The translations under genes and the position numbers were made by a program. The notes under the pieces are model-generated. The model ran no database searches and was not told where the DNA came from. It was given only the letters and a program-made list of their open reading frames with translations. From NCBI GenBank assembly GCA_949317995.1, contig OX439052.1:41288599-41352598 (forward strand): a stretch of DNA of 64,000 nt. Reading direction: 5' to 3'. Positions 22,400-31,741 of this stretch are shown here, one piece after another. Every line of letters starts with the position of its first letter. Position 1 is the stretch's first letter. This stretch comes from Acholoe squamosa (lineage: Eukaryota; Annelida; Polychaeta; Phyllodocida; Polynoidae).

Positions 22400-22800
22400 T
22401 ATGGAGATCTCCACACCTGTGTCTGTGCTGGCTGGCTACTTCAAGGCAACCCTTCAATGGCTGCAGAATGGGTTAAAGAATTACTTCTTGTTGTTTTCAA
22501 GATTGACCAATGCACTCATGACTCCTGAGATACTGACTAAACCATGTAGAATCTACATAATGTATGAATACATAGTCCATATATCAAAAGGTTTAAAGCC
22601 AATATTACAATAAAACGCTTATCTGTCCTTGAAGAACAAACTCATTATTTATTATGTGGTCAGTAACCCTATAGCCTACTAATGACACATATAGATCAAC
22701 AGGTGTGCTCTGTATAAATTCACCTGTGAGATTACACCTTCTCACTAAGCCACCCACCCCTTGTTTACCTGGTCAGTCTTTCAGGTATTCCCAAGCCTAG
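22400..22800 (-). promoter_or_regulatory. Upstream block of GPCR 1 shared with its paralogues
   Basis: TCTCCACACCTGTGTCTGTG at about 22407, some 240 bp before the ATG, recurs at 33850 and 45379 before the other two receptors at similar distance. A second block starting ATCAACAGGTGTGCTCT near 22693 recurs at about 34160, 48104 and 15546. These could be promoter elements or an untranslated first exon. Both contain CACCTG or CAGGTG E-boxes. Confidence 0.6.
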
Positions 22801-23289
22801 GAGGTATTTCATAAGATGTTCACTTATTTTGATTACTTGGTTACACTTTTGGGTGAAACTTCTCGTCCCTTACCTTGGTGGGAGGAATGACTTTCCACAA
22901 AAAAATATACAACCTAGTTCGTCAGCAGCCCGTCTGTCCTGACCGGCCACCTCTTATTTTGATTTCCATGAAAACATTGAGCCCCCATGGAATTATTCCT
23001 TCATGTAGGTCTCTCACAGAGCTTATCTTCTCAAACAGACAGAGCAAAAGCCTATTGGCTGAAAAGGATCTGTTAGTGTTAAACTATTTAAAGGCCACAT
23101 AGCATGTAGTCAGTGTACATTGTATGCCATGCTTATGAGCTTATAGCTTAAGGTTTTTCCAATGTTAAGGGTAAAAAAATATGAAATATTAGATTCAAAG
23201 GGCAGATCTAGAGTGACAAAGCTAGAAGGGTTAAAACCTTTTTAACTTATTATAAGATTATGCGAGCAAGGACCATGGATGGTACATAT

Positions 23290-24230
23290 TCATCAAATCA
23301 TTTTTATTTGGAGAGACATTTCAGATATCATTGACTGATGAAAAGGGTGTGCTACTTTATGTGCTAGAATATCAAACATTTTCTCTGATTGTCCATTTCT
23401 TAATATCTTTAAATCCTTGTGTCCACATGGCGATAAAACTGGCAAGCGATATTCACATGAGCTCCTAGTGCCAATAAGCCCCCCTATTCGCACAAGATTT
23501 TGTTGGATACAGGACACATACAATATAGGACAATTTATTTCAGAAATAGGACCACCTGAGTATAAGTCAAGACTGTATAAGAATTCCTAATATACAGGAC
23601 ATGTAAGACCCATTCAAGTAAGATACAGGACATGACCAGGATATGTAAGAAATGTGACTTCAATATAGATAGAACTCCCTCAGCCTGTAATCTTTCACGT
23701 GTTCCTGGGCCTAGTGGATAAGGCATTGTCTTCTGCTGCGAAGTATTTGGGTAAGATAAGATAGAGGACCATTTCAAAAATGCTAAGATCCTTGTGTGGT
23801 CCCGTATCTATACATTCTGTATCTTACCATTCCTTGGGATGTCCTGTATTTTATGTGTCCCATATATAAATGTCCCGTATCTTATATTTCACATATCTTA
23901 CTGCTATTATGAAAACTCATGTGAATACATGTCCTGTATCTTACCACTACTTTGTTGGTTGTCATGTATCTTACATGTCCTGTATATTACAAAATATCAT
24001 GCGAATAGCAAGTCTTATTCACATGAGATTCTTGTGCGAATAACATCGGCCCAATAAAACCGCGTTCGTCAGCTGGCAAACACCAAATATCATCAGCCTT
24101 CCACATATCACCATGTGGATGCATGTGAACGACAGAAAACTGACTGACAAAATGTTGACAACATTTCACTGGCTGATTACTCATGATGGCAAAAACTCCT
24201 AGATTCTGATCAAACATGTTGGATGTTTAA
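23290..24230. mobile_element. Foldback-like element with inverted minisatellite arms
   Basis: Left of about 23780 the sequence repeats AAGATACAGGACATG-type words; right of it the complement GTCCTGTATCTTAC-type words dominate (23820-23995). Outside these, AATCTTGTGCGAATA with CATGTGAATA on one side mirrors CACATGAGATTCTTGTGCG on the other. The arms are imperfect and the outer ends were not fixed. Confidence 0.5.
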
Positions 24231-24806
24231 TGCCTAAATAGGCCGATTTTTTATAAGGTAAACTAAATTATGAGCTGCATGTGTCCTCTTTTAGGTGCCA
24301 TGAGAACCTTTTCTCATAAAACATTTCACAGGGTAAAGCATATGCAAATCTGGCACTTCCTTTCCATCATATGTTGGACAAGTATTATAGGCATCTTATG
24401 TATAGAAGAAAGGACTCGATCAGCCCTCTGCTTAATGAGGTACTAAAGGATACCTATTAGATGCCCGCTAATTAGGCCCTTTACTCTACTCCTGGGAGTG
24501 GACCATTCAAAGTCTATCAAGATGTTTTAATGCCATGTTGACACTGGACAACTTCTCAGAAGGTGGCTGAAAAATTTTATTTCCATCGATGATAAAAGCC
24601 AACGTCAAATCATGTCTGTCATCCACTAATTTTATCGCATCTACCTGTAGATACATGTGTACAGTGAGTGGTCCTGTGTGCATACTCTTGTATACACCTA
24701 TGTCCTAGGCCTACCAGTATCCCCAATGGTCCTAAAAGGGGTTTACCTAATTAGCCTTATCTGTGTAGGTTCTCTCACTGGGGACTGCAGTTTGTAAATA
24801 GGTGTA

Positions 24807-24874
<68 letters not shown>

Positions 24875-25317
24875 TTATAGTGCACATCTCAATTCCATAT
24901 TGTCCCCAGATCTTATTAATGAATTGCAATATGATAATAACCTCAATAGGTTCAATCTAGCATTGTGCACAACTGAAAATGTACAAGGTTATCTGAGAGG
25001 AAACTTAAGCATAGATGACACCATAACTGTGTTTAAATCTGAAATACAAGTGTCTTGACTATGAGGTTGTAGCTAACAAAGGCCTTTAGGCTAACATCTG
25101 CCTTTAGGTAATTCTTATAGTCATATGAGACTTACCTCTCTCCCAAGTTGAAGCATAATTGAAGTTATTCTGAGGGAACCCGTGGGGTTCAGGGGAATAG
25201 AAATTGTTTGGGGGAGATGGTTCTCTACTTCTCTCACCCTCAATAGTGCCTCAAGAATGGAATTCATTGGGATTGGAGACATTTCTGTCTTCATTAGGCA
25301 TGCATGGTTTATAGTAT
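24231..25317. other. No gene seen; holds an (AT)n tract
   Basis: The (AT) microsatellite runs from 24811 to 24873. Apart from it there is no supported feature. Confidence 0.6.
24811..24873. repeat. (AT)n microsatellite
   Basis: About 31 uninterrupted AT units. Confidence 0.95.
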
Positions 25318-25736
25318 TGTAGGGGCACGGTTTAGTAGTAGTGTTTATGACTTACGGGTTGCCTAGGTTCAGAGCGGAGCGGCCTTTCGGGTTGAGAGCC
25401 TGGTACGCCTGGCGGGCGGTGGCAGCACCACCCTCCGGGCTGCGTGGGTTAAACACGAGAGGTCGCCACCCAACCCCTGTGGCTATATAATAGTCGGGTC
25501 GGAACCTAGGACGAGGAGAATCCTACCGGATTCCCTAGGAATACCATCTGAACTTTACTGACTCCAAAGCCTTACCTGGTAGTCGTAAATCCGAGCTTTC
25601 CGAACAGTCCCTTTACCATACGGAATCTATTTAGCTCCCTGTAACTTAGGATACTGAATAAAGAATTGTTGCCTTTTGAAACCGGATGTCCTTGTATTCG
25701 TGATCCTTTCCGAACCATTAACGGTCATACATTACA
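25318..25736 (+). mobile_element. 5' LTR of the gag-bearing gypsy element, 419 bp
   Basis: It begins TGTAGGGGCACGG and ends CATACATTACA, so the termini are TGTA...TACA. It carries TATATAA at 25484-25490 and a poly(A) signal AATAAA at 25657. One base after its end lies a primer-site-like TGGTGCCGTGACCAGG. No 3' copy was found in the window. Confidence 0.75.
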
Positions 25737-25737
25737 C

Positions 25738-25755
25738 TGGTGCCGTGACCAGGAT
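25738..25755 (+). other. Primer binding site of the gag-bearing element
   Basis: TGGTGCCGTGACCAGGAT begins with TGG, the complement of a tRNA CCA end, one base after the LTR. The identity of the primer tRNA was not determined. Confidence 0.7.
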
Positions 25756-25804
25756 CCAGTTTTCGGAAGTGCGCAGCCCTGTCTGAACAAGGCGAGAATC
25801 AGAA

Positions 25805-26221
25805 TTGGAAGGTGGGTTTCTAGGAAGCCATGGTGCCCCGGGCCTAGCCTATCAGGAATATAGGGATCCATCTCGGAATGAGGCCGAGACATTGGATTCC
25901 GGGAGTGAAGTGTCTACGGTAGAGTTGGACGCTACAACTGACGACCATCTGATCGCACCGGCTAACCAAACCGCGCCCAATATAAGATCATCAGATTTAT
26001 TGAGGGATGGGGATTTTAGTAGTCCCATCACCTTGGCCCAAGTCCCTGGTACTGAGCCACGAGGACGGGGGAGAGATCCGATTCACCTTGTGCCCTTGGC
26101 TGGTCAAGGAGTTTTTTTGAACCACCTAAATTCAGCATCCCTTTCTGACTCCATTTTCAATCACGGTGGGCCCAGTCAACCGGCTCCTGTGATAGATACC
26201 GGGAGGAAAGGAAAGGAATAA
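25805..26221 (+). pseudogene. Gag leader segment, open 138 codons then stop
   Basis: An open frame after the primer site, without a convincing ATG, encodes a Gly/Asp/Ser-rich protein with no recognised domain, ending GRKGKE and a stop. Its last two thirds are duplicated downstream. The true gag start is not clear; an N-terminal part of Gag in a frame later lost is the simplest reading. Confidence 0.45.
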
Positions 26222-26550
26222 GTATGAATCAGAAAGGACAGCTCATGCGGAATGGAAGCGGATGAATATAAGATCATCAGATTTATTGAGGGATGGGGAT
26301 TTTAGTAGTCCCATCACCTTGGCCCAAGTCCCTGGTACTGAGCCACGAGGACGGGGGAGAGATCCGATTCACCTTGTGCCCTTGGCTGGTCAAGGAGTTT
26401 TTTTGAACCACCTAAATTCAGCATCCCTTTCTGACTCCATTTTCAATCCCGGTGGGCCCAGTCAACCGGCTCCTGTGATAGATACCGGGAGGAAAAGAAA
26501 GGAATAAGTATGAATCAGAAAGGACAGCTCATGCGGAATGGAAGCGGATG
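25979..26550 (+). repeat. Tandem duplication inside gag, 286-bp unit, two copies
   Basis: AATATAAGATCATCAGATTT at 25979 recurs at 26265, and the match continues for 286 bp with only a few differences (for example TCAATCACGG versus TCAATCCCGG). 286 is not a multiple of three, so the duplication itself shifts the frame. Confidence 0.95.
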
Positions 26551-27069
26551 AGCGATCAGGAAAAGTCCAGGGGTGAAAAGCTGCTGGAATATCAGAAGAA
26601 AGAGACCGAGTGGAAACAGAATAAGGTAAAAGAGTTAGAAAGGGAGGTCGAAGACCTCATAGACGAAATTGGGGGCCTACGTAAGAGTAAGGGATTGTTA
26701 GAATGTACCACAGAAACCTTGGAACAAGAGGTGGATGTCCACCGTACTCGACTCCGAGAGATCGAGGCTATGATTCAGGGTAAGAAAGCCGAATATGAAA
26801 GGTACGGGAAGAAAGTTGAGGAAGTCGAACTGCAACTGAGTCTGGCGACCTCCACCCTGGAAGCTAAGACTTCAGAGCGGGATGAGACTATGGGACAATA
26901 CCGAACGGGGCTAGATGTCGCTGGTAAGCGCCTTACCGATTTGAAAAACCAAATCGATGCCCAACATGAGATTTACGAAAAAGAATCGGAAAATCATAGA
27001 GAAACAACAGAAAGAACATGTGGCCCTTCGGGAGAAACATATTCAGGAGAACGATCGGTTGATCACTGA
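26548..27069 (+). pseudogene. gag: Gag coiled-coil segment
   Basis: 173 codons rich in Glu, Lys, Gln, Arg and Leu in heptad spacing predict a long coiled coil, which is usual before the capsid domain in this kind of Gag. The frame is open upstream of the ATG at 26548, so the real protein probably began earlier. Near 26980, in an A-rich stretch, the coiled-coil pattern passes into the next frame (the segment starting about 26957), showing a one-base shift. Confidence 0.6.
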
Positions 27070-28711
27070 TATTCAGGATAACAATCGGGAGTTGTATCAG
27101 GAGAGAGATGATCTCATATATGAAATTACTAAGCTGCAGATGATGCAGGAGGGGTCCGAGGATTCCGAGGAAGAAGAACCAGATCTCGAGGAGTCAGATG
27201 AGAATGAGGGAGCATTGGAGGATCCCAATATCAGTTGTATCCCACGGGATGGCGGGGAGGAAGGTCCACCGATCACCTCTACCCCAAAACCCATTCTGAA
27301 GAAGGGGTATGACCCCTTTGTGAATAATCAGGCCACCCGGAATGTCGTAGGGGACACATATGTTTCCGGCAATGATAAGAACGTTCGGCTAAGTGTGGGT
27401 CAAAAGGACGCCACCTTCACCACCGACGGTAAATATCAGTACATTGACACCAGGGGGCAAGCCCCGACCCCGAGTCACTTCAACCACGCTCCTCCAGGGG
27501 GCCCTGGAGAACTAGGCGACATACCTAGCCAACTGCAGGACAGCAGTCAGTCTATTCCGAACAATCAGACCTATAGGGTGGATAGTCAGGCGTGTAGTAC
27601 CGATCAGAATAACAACGACACCCCGTGTGATAGTGGGACTTACCACACCGGTGCTCAGGCTCCTGGGGGTATAGGACCCCAACCTGGTATGAATACAGGG
27701 TATGGGTTTACCTTCTGGAATAGTCCGAACAACAGCCATCCGGGATCCGGTGGTCCGGGATCCAATGGATCTGGTGGGGGTGGTAAGAAAACCAAGGATC
27801 AGAAAATGTTAGATTGGAGTCTGGAGCAATGTACTAGGTTGAAAAGTAGGGAGATCTCAGCTAAGAAGAATCAGATCGAAACTAAGTCCTTCGATAGGTC
27901 AGAACCATGGAGAGATTGGTTTTCGGACTTCACGGATGACCGTGAGGTAGATGGATATGATGAAGACGAATCGTTACCTATACTGGTCAGATGCCTGAAA
28001 AAGGGGCCAGGTAGGATTGCGGTTGACCATTGGAGAGAACAGTATAAGAATAGGGGAACGTACACTCAGTTAGTTGAGATTTGTAGTTCCTATCTCGGAA
28101 ATATAGTGTCGGAGGATCCGATGACTCAATATAGGAAGAGAATTCAGAAGCCGGGAGAGTCGGTTCAGGTTTATGGATTGGAACTTCAGATATTACTACG
28201 GAAGGCTAGACCTAACCTGGTAATAGATGATTATGTGAGTGATGAATTGATCTCACACTTCGTGCAAGGACTACGAGAAAAAGACCACCAGGACTGTGCT
28301 TACCGAGCATGGGGTCCGGGTGCGACTATGAAAACGTTATGTGATGCCATAACCAATTTGAATAAGAAGAAAACTTTTCTTTCCGGATTTGTCCCTCGGG
28401 AAACCGCCAGTATGGTACTCCCTGATCTGAAACCAGTAATCCCTACTGCAGCAGCCGCTGTCTCGGAAACTGAAACGGAATATGAGACAGTAGAATATGA
28501 GGAAGAAGACGGAACAATCTCAGCATTGAGGTTCCCTAAGAATGCCAAGAAGTTCATTCCCAGAAGGACCTTGACTACTCAGCCAAGGTGGGGGGTTCCC
28601 GAGAGTCGCGATAAGAGTGTTTCCAAACCCAAGGAAACTATAGTTAAGAAGGATGAGAGTAGGCCATCTGGAAGCCTAGATATGAAGAGTATGATAGAGA
28701 GAGTATGCTAA
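26957..28711 (+). CDS. gag: Gag: coiled-coil end, disordered linker and capsid-like domain
   Basis: An open frame of 584 codons. The first 60 or so residues continue the coiled coil; an acidic stretch, a Gly/Asn/Pro-rich linker (about 27300-27790) and then a helical capsid-like region (about 27800-28400) follow. The last contains RSEPWRDWFSDF and a QYRKRIQKPGESVQVY segment, typical of Retrotrans_gag-type domains, where R/F-Q-xx-GESVxxY is the common signature. It would assemble the particle that packages element RNA. The frame ends in MIERVC and the basic tail with the zinc knuckle continues in another frame, so this copy is broken at both ends. Confidence 0.7.
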   Translation: MPNMRFTKKNRKIIEKQQKEHVALREKHIQENDRLITDIQDNNRELYQERDDLIYEITKLQMMQEGSEDSEEEEPDLEESDENEGALEDPNISCIPRDGGEEGPPITSTPKPILKKGYDPFVNNQATRNVVGDTYVSGNDKNVRLSVGQKDATFTTDGKYQYIDTRGQAPTPSHFNHAPPGGPGELGDIPSQLQDSSQSIPNNQTYRVDSQACSTDQNNNDTPCDSGTYHTGAQAPGGIGPQPGMNTGYGFTFWNSPNNSHPGSGGPGSNGSGGGGKKTKDQKMLDWSLEQCTRLKSREISAKKNQIETKSFDRSEPWRDWFSDFTDDREVDGYDEDESLPILVRCLKKGPGRIAVDHWREQYKNRGTYTQLVEICSSYLGNIVSEDPMTQYRKRIQKPGESVQVYGLELQILLRKARPNLVIDDYVSDELISHFVQGLREKDHQDCAYRAWGPGATMKTLCDAITNLNKKKTFLSGFVPRETASMVLPDLKPVIPTAAAAVSETETEYETVEYEEEDGTISALRFPKNAKKFIPRRTLTTQPRWGVPESRDKSVSKPKETIVKKDESRPSGSLDMKSMIERVC

Positions 28712-28890
28712 AGTCTTTCCGGGAGGACCTTGAAAGTCACCGGTATAGTAGGCCGAGGTATGATAAGTCTAGGATCAGATGTTATCGCTGTCAGAAAATG
28801 GGTCATGTAGCCTATGAGTGCCAGGCTGCTGAGCCAGTTCCCCGGAATATGTCGGCAGTTGAGGAGATGGAACCTAATTCGCAAAATTAA
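28705..28890 (+). pseudogene. gag: Gag nucleocapsid segment with CCHC zinc knuckle
   Basis: The motif CYRCQKMGHVAYEC fits CX2CX4HX4C, the nucleic-acid-binding knuckle of Gag. It overlaps the previous frame by a few bases in a different register, and that register is also open upstream across about 28680-28705. It ends in a stop at 28888. Confidence 0.75.
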
Positions 28891-28904
28891 GGAGGGTTGA
28901 GGAT

Positions 28905-29182
28905 GTGGCGGATTGCTCAACCCGGAAACTTGTTGTATGCCAGAGTACTGTCCCTGATAAGCCGTCTGATGAATCCGAAATGACTACACCCGGGGAGGAG
29001 GGATCCGAGATTGATCTCCTCGCCCCTCCTATGGCCGGGGACTCCAACAGAAGTGAGGACACCGAATTTGTAGTAAAGGAAAGTATGCGCGTTGGAGAAG
29101 AGGAAGGGTGGATAGAGGTATTCACACGTGTATGTGCGGCACACCTTCCCCCGAACCATCCATGTCTGGAGGTTGGGGGCTG
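28905..29182 (+). other. Possible start of the pol frame, cut at the TRIM boundary
   Basis: An open frame begins just after the Gag stop and runs rightwards; it is acidic and Ser/Pro-rich, with no protease motif seen. The frame runs on into the LTR by chance to 29396. The last 20 bases or so (CTGGAGGTTGGGGGCTG) look like the end of a TRIM interior, not like gypsy sequence. Confidence 0.35.
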
Positions 29183-29279
29183 TGTAGGGGAACATGATTT
29201 CCCGTGCCCGGTAGTCACATGTTCCCTATCGGTATCACACCGATCCAGGCGTAGGTGGAAGGTAGAGAACGTCAGGTCA

Positions 29280-29351
29280 GGGGAAGTAGCTCAGAGGAAG
29301 AGCTTCCGCTTCGAAGTTGGAGGGTCCCGGGTTCGAGTCCCGGTTTCTCCA
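29280..29351 (+). tRNA. tRNA-like module in 5' LTR of TRIM 1
   Basis: 72 nt fold as a tRNA: acceptor GGGGAAG/TTTCTCC (seven pairs, two G-T), D stem GCTC/GAGC, T stem CCGGG/CCCGG with loop TTCGAGT, and discriminator A. The A box region TAGCTCAGAGG and the B box GGTTCGAGTCC are intact. A TTTT run at 29358-29361 is a plausible Pol III terminator. The anticodon arm is weak (TCCGC/TTGGA, one mismatch and one wobble); a 7-nt loop TTCGAAG would give anticodon CGA. A Ser identity would need a long variable arm, which is absent, so decoding function is doubtful. Confidence 0.7.
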
Positions 29352-29377
29352 AAGACGTTTTCCGCCGACCTCTACAC

Positions 29378-29393
29378 TGGTGGAGAAACCGAG
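29378..29393 (+). other. Primer binding site of TRIM 1, complementary to its own tRNA-like module
   Basis: TGGTGGAGAAACCGAG pairs with CCA plus the last bases of the tRNA-like module: 14 contiguous matches, then one mismatch and one more match. It lies one base after the LTR end. Confidence 0.8.
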
Positions 29394-29715
29394 TAGTCCT
29401 GACCCGCGTGAGGGGGGCCTACGGAACTCGGTCCCTGGGTTGGTGTGATACGGCAAGCGCTTCGACCTGCTAGCACTGGGAGACTTGGAAACAGGTGGTA
29501 CATACAGTACGTCCTGGGAACAGGACAAATCGGAGCTGTGTGTGACTCAGTGCTGGTTAATTTGGTGGTCGAAGCTGGTTGCGGGCTGTGTAGGGGAACA
29601 TGATTTCCCGTGCCTGGTTGGCCGACCCGCAGGGGCGGGTCACCGGGTAGTCACATGTTCCCTATCGGTATCACACTGATCCAGGCGTAGGTGGAAGGTA
29701 GAGAATGTCAGGTCA

Positions 29716-29787
29716 GGGGAAGTAGCTCAGAGGAAGAGCTTCCGCTTCGAAGTTGGAGGGTCCCGGGTTCGAGTCCCGGTTTCTCCA
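29716..29787 (+). tRNA. tRNA-like module in 3' LTR of TRIM 1
   Basis: Identical over its 72 nt to the copy at 29280, with A box, B box and TTTT at 29794-29797. Confidence 0.7.
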
Positions 29788-29812
29788 AAGACGTTTTCCG
29801 CCGACCTCTACA

Positions 29813-30102
29813 GTATCAATGCATGCATGGAATGCACAGATAAATGATATTAGGGATATGATCCCCATGGACTGACATCAATGATAAAGTGTATATCAGT
29901 GTCTTTTGTGGCCTACCTTTATATTCAATACATTTGTTGTAGATTAACAAAACCTCTTGCTTTAGTTCTACACTTCTAGTTTCTGTAAAATTACAGCAAT
30001 AGTTGCTTCAACCTCAGTTGCCAGCAGAATCTTCTGTAATATTTACAGTACATTTTGTTGTTCATATACAGCAAAACTTGTTGTTTATTCACAGAAAATC
30101 TT
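29813..30102. other. AT-rich repeat-like DNA, no gene
   Basis: It contains words such as CTGTAAAATTACAGCAA that recur to about 30500 and resemble MITE interiors. No ORF is present. Confidence 0.4.
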
Positions 30103-30293
30103 GTGGGCTTCCCTAGCCCACTTAAAAGGGTCTACTTCTCATCTTTCCTATCCCCTCAGGATGTGTGTGGTGCACATATGCATTGGCACTGACACATTCC
30201 TCTGTGAAATTGTGTAATGTCGTTCTCGCCATGAATATATGACCTTAGCTGTCGAAATGGCGTTAAACATCTATAACTATAACTATAACAGAA
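30103..30293 (+). repeat. SINE-like dispersed repeat, copy B
   Basis: It matches copy A at 13061-13262 in the opposite orientation and ends in GCGTTAAACATCTATAAC followed by CTATAACTATAAC, a short tandem tail typical of SINE or LINE 3' ends. No clear Pol III A and B boxes were found, so a LINE tail is equally possible. Confidence 0.65.
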
Positions 30294-31741
30294 AATATTG
30301 CTGTTAATTTATAAGACATATTCTGTAATTTTACAACATATTTTGCTTTTAATTTACAACATGCATTTCCCTAGCTCTGAGTGGTCTTTCTGCATGATCA
30401 CAGTGGTTGTTACTGTATGATTATTGTTGATTGTGCTGTAAAACTACAGTGTTTCACCTCCTGTAGATTTACAGCAAAAGGTACTGGAACCAGAGTTGCC
30501 AATAAGATTTGCTCCATAAACCTTAGGTGTGCTGCTTAGGGTTTAAACCATGCAGTGACCAAGTAGCGTCTCCCCATGACTGCTTATATAGTGAAGGCTT
30601 TTGTATTCACATAACTTGAGTCACTTCTATTGCCGTCACCCTATTCCGTCAGTCATGATTCCATCATGATTTGGTCACAATTTTGGATGGAACGGCAACG
30701 GAATGCTGACAGAATACAATTGTATTATGATTAGGGATTAAACACTAGTGTATATAGGTTAACCACCTGTTTAAACAGTTAAATTTGTCCCATTTTTCTA
30801 AACACTTTTTAGTGCTAAATGCATTCAATTTTAAACGTGTTTAAGATTCGATGAAATGTTTAACAATTGTTTAAAAGTTAAACCCCTAAACACTTCAAGT
30901 GTTAGGTGTTTAAATGCTGCTGTTGAGAAAATTTGGTGTGTATTTTTAAACACCTTTTTTGCAATGTGGTCACTAGTATTAGCTACATAAACTAAGATCA
31001 AGTCTTGAAGTTTCCCTTAAAGGGGCAAATCCATTGCCACCACTCATTCCATTTTCCATGATTTTGTGGTGATTCTATCATGATTCAGAATCATAATGCA
31101 TCATTTAATTGACTGGATAATACACTTTTTAGGACGGGGGATGAATGACACAAAGACTTTGAATGTGGCATATGGAGTGCATCCTATAAATATTTACATA
31201 ATCCTCAATCTTGTATCAAACTAACTCAGATTGTTTGTAGATAATGATCTGTTGATTCCTGATGGGCCAGTTAGACCAACTTCAAAATATTCCATACATA
31301 AGTACTATGTCAACTGATAATTACTGCAGGCCCTTTACAATATTGGGCCACCTCAAGATCTACCATGACCAATCTACCATGAAATTTATGCACTGTAAAT
31401 AAAGGTTGTCAAAATGACAGTTAAATCCTTGTTCCAAAATTGATGATTGTAGACACTAATCTAACAAATATGACATAAGGTGCTCCTAGTAACTTAAGTT
31501 AAGTTAGGGAAATATCACCTGTGATTAAACATTTGCCAAGTACAATAAACTGTTTTAACTATGCAAGTATTTAGGTTTTAAGAGTCTTAAAGAGCAGATG
31601 AATGTTTCATATCCATGAGTGGGTTTCTTCCTTTTGAGCCTACCAGTACTTGTAGTAAAGTCCTGAAGATATGTTAAATTCCCTCAAAAGATGTCTGTAT
31701 GGCTAATTTTGGCCAAGTCTGAATGATGAAGTGTCTCTACA
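30294..31741. other. No gene; degenerate MITE ends
   Basis: CACTTCTATTGCCGTCACCC near 30625 and the related end near 31025 recall the MITE at 15009. GCACTGTAAATAAAGGTTGTC with AAATCCTTGT at about 31390 recalls the MITE at 61094. The interval 30770-30960 has many TTTAAAC/GTTTAAA words. Confidence 0.45.

Larger units (their letters stand above)
25318..29182 (+). mobile_element. Decayed gypsy-type LTR retrotransposon, 5' LTR to protease-proximal region
   Basis: A 5' LTR, a primer site and a gag region with coiled coil, capsid-like domain and CCHC knuckle are in order. No RT, RNase H or integrase follows: the element stops where the TRIM at 29183 begins. The gag reading frame is interrupted at least three times and its 5' part is tandemly duplicated. 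This is a dead, truncated copy. Confidence 0.8.
29183..29812 (+). mobile_element. TRIM retrotransposon 1 with a tRNA-like module in each LTR
   Basis: 5' LTR 29183-29376 (194 bp), interior 29377-29588 (212 bp), 3' LTR 29589-29812 (224 bp). Both LTRs start TGTAGGGGAACATG and end CCGACCTCTACA. The 5' LTR lacks a 30-bp hairpin segment that the 3' LTR has; otherwise the two are nearly identical. The primer site follows after one base. There is no ORF, so it depends on proteins from another element. No target duplication is visible: the left flank resembles a TRIM interior end, and the right flank is GTATC. It abuts the decayed gypsy element, whose LTR has the same TGTAGGGG start. Confidence 0.85.

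Noticed and set aside
24747..24929. Frame with Ile-Tyr repeats
   Set aside because: This is only the translation of the (AT)n tract.
29280..29351. Ordinary host tRNA gene
   Set aside because: It lies inside LTRs at the same place in all four, has a damaged anticodon stem, and its predicted CGA anticodon would be Ser without the long variable arm.
29183..29376. TRIM LTR as the 3' LTR of the gypsy element at 25318
   Set aside because: The two LTRs share only the TGTAGGGG start and have different primer sites.
28905..29396. A 163-codon frame as one protein
   Set aside because: It runs across the boundary at 29183 into the TRIM LTR and tRNA-like module, so the right part is not coding.
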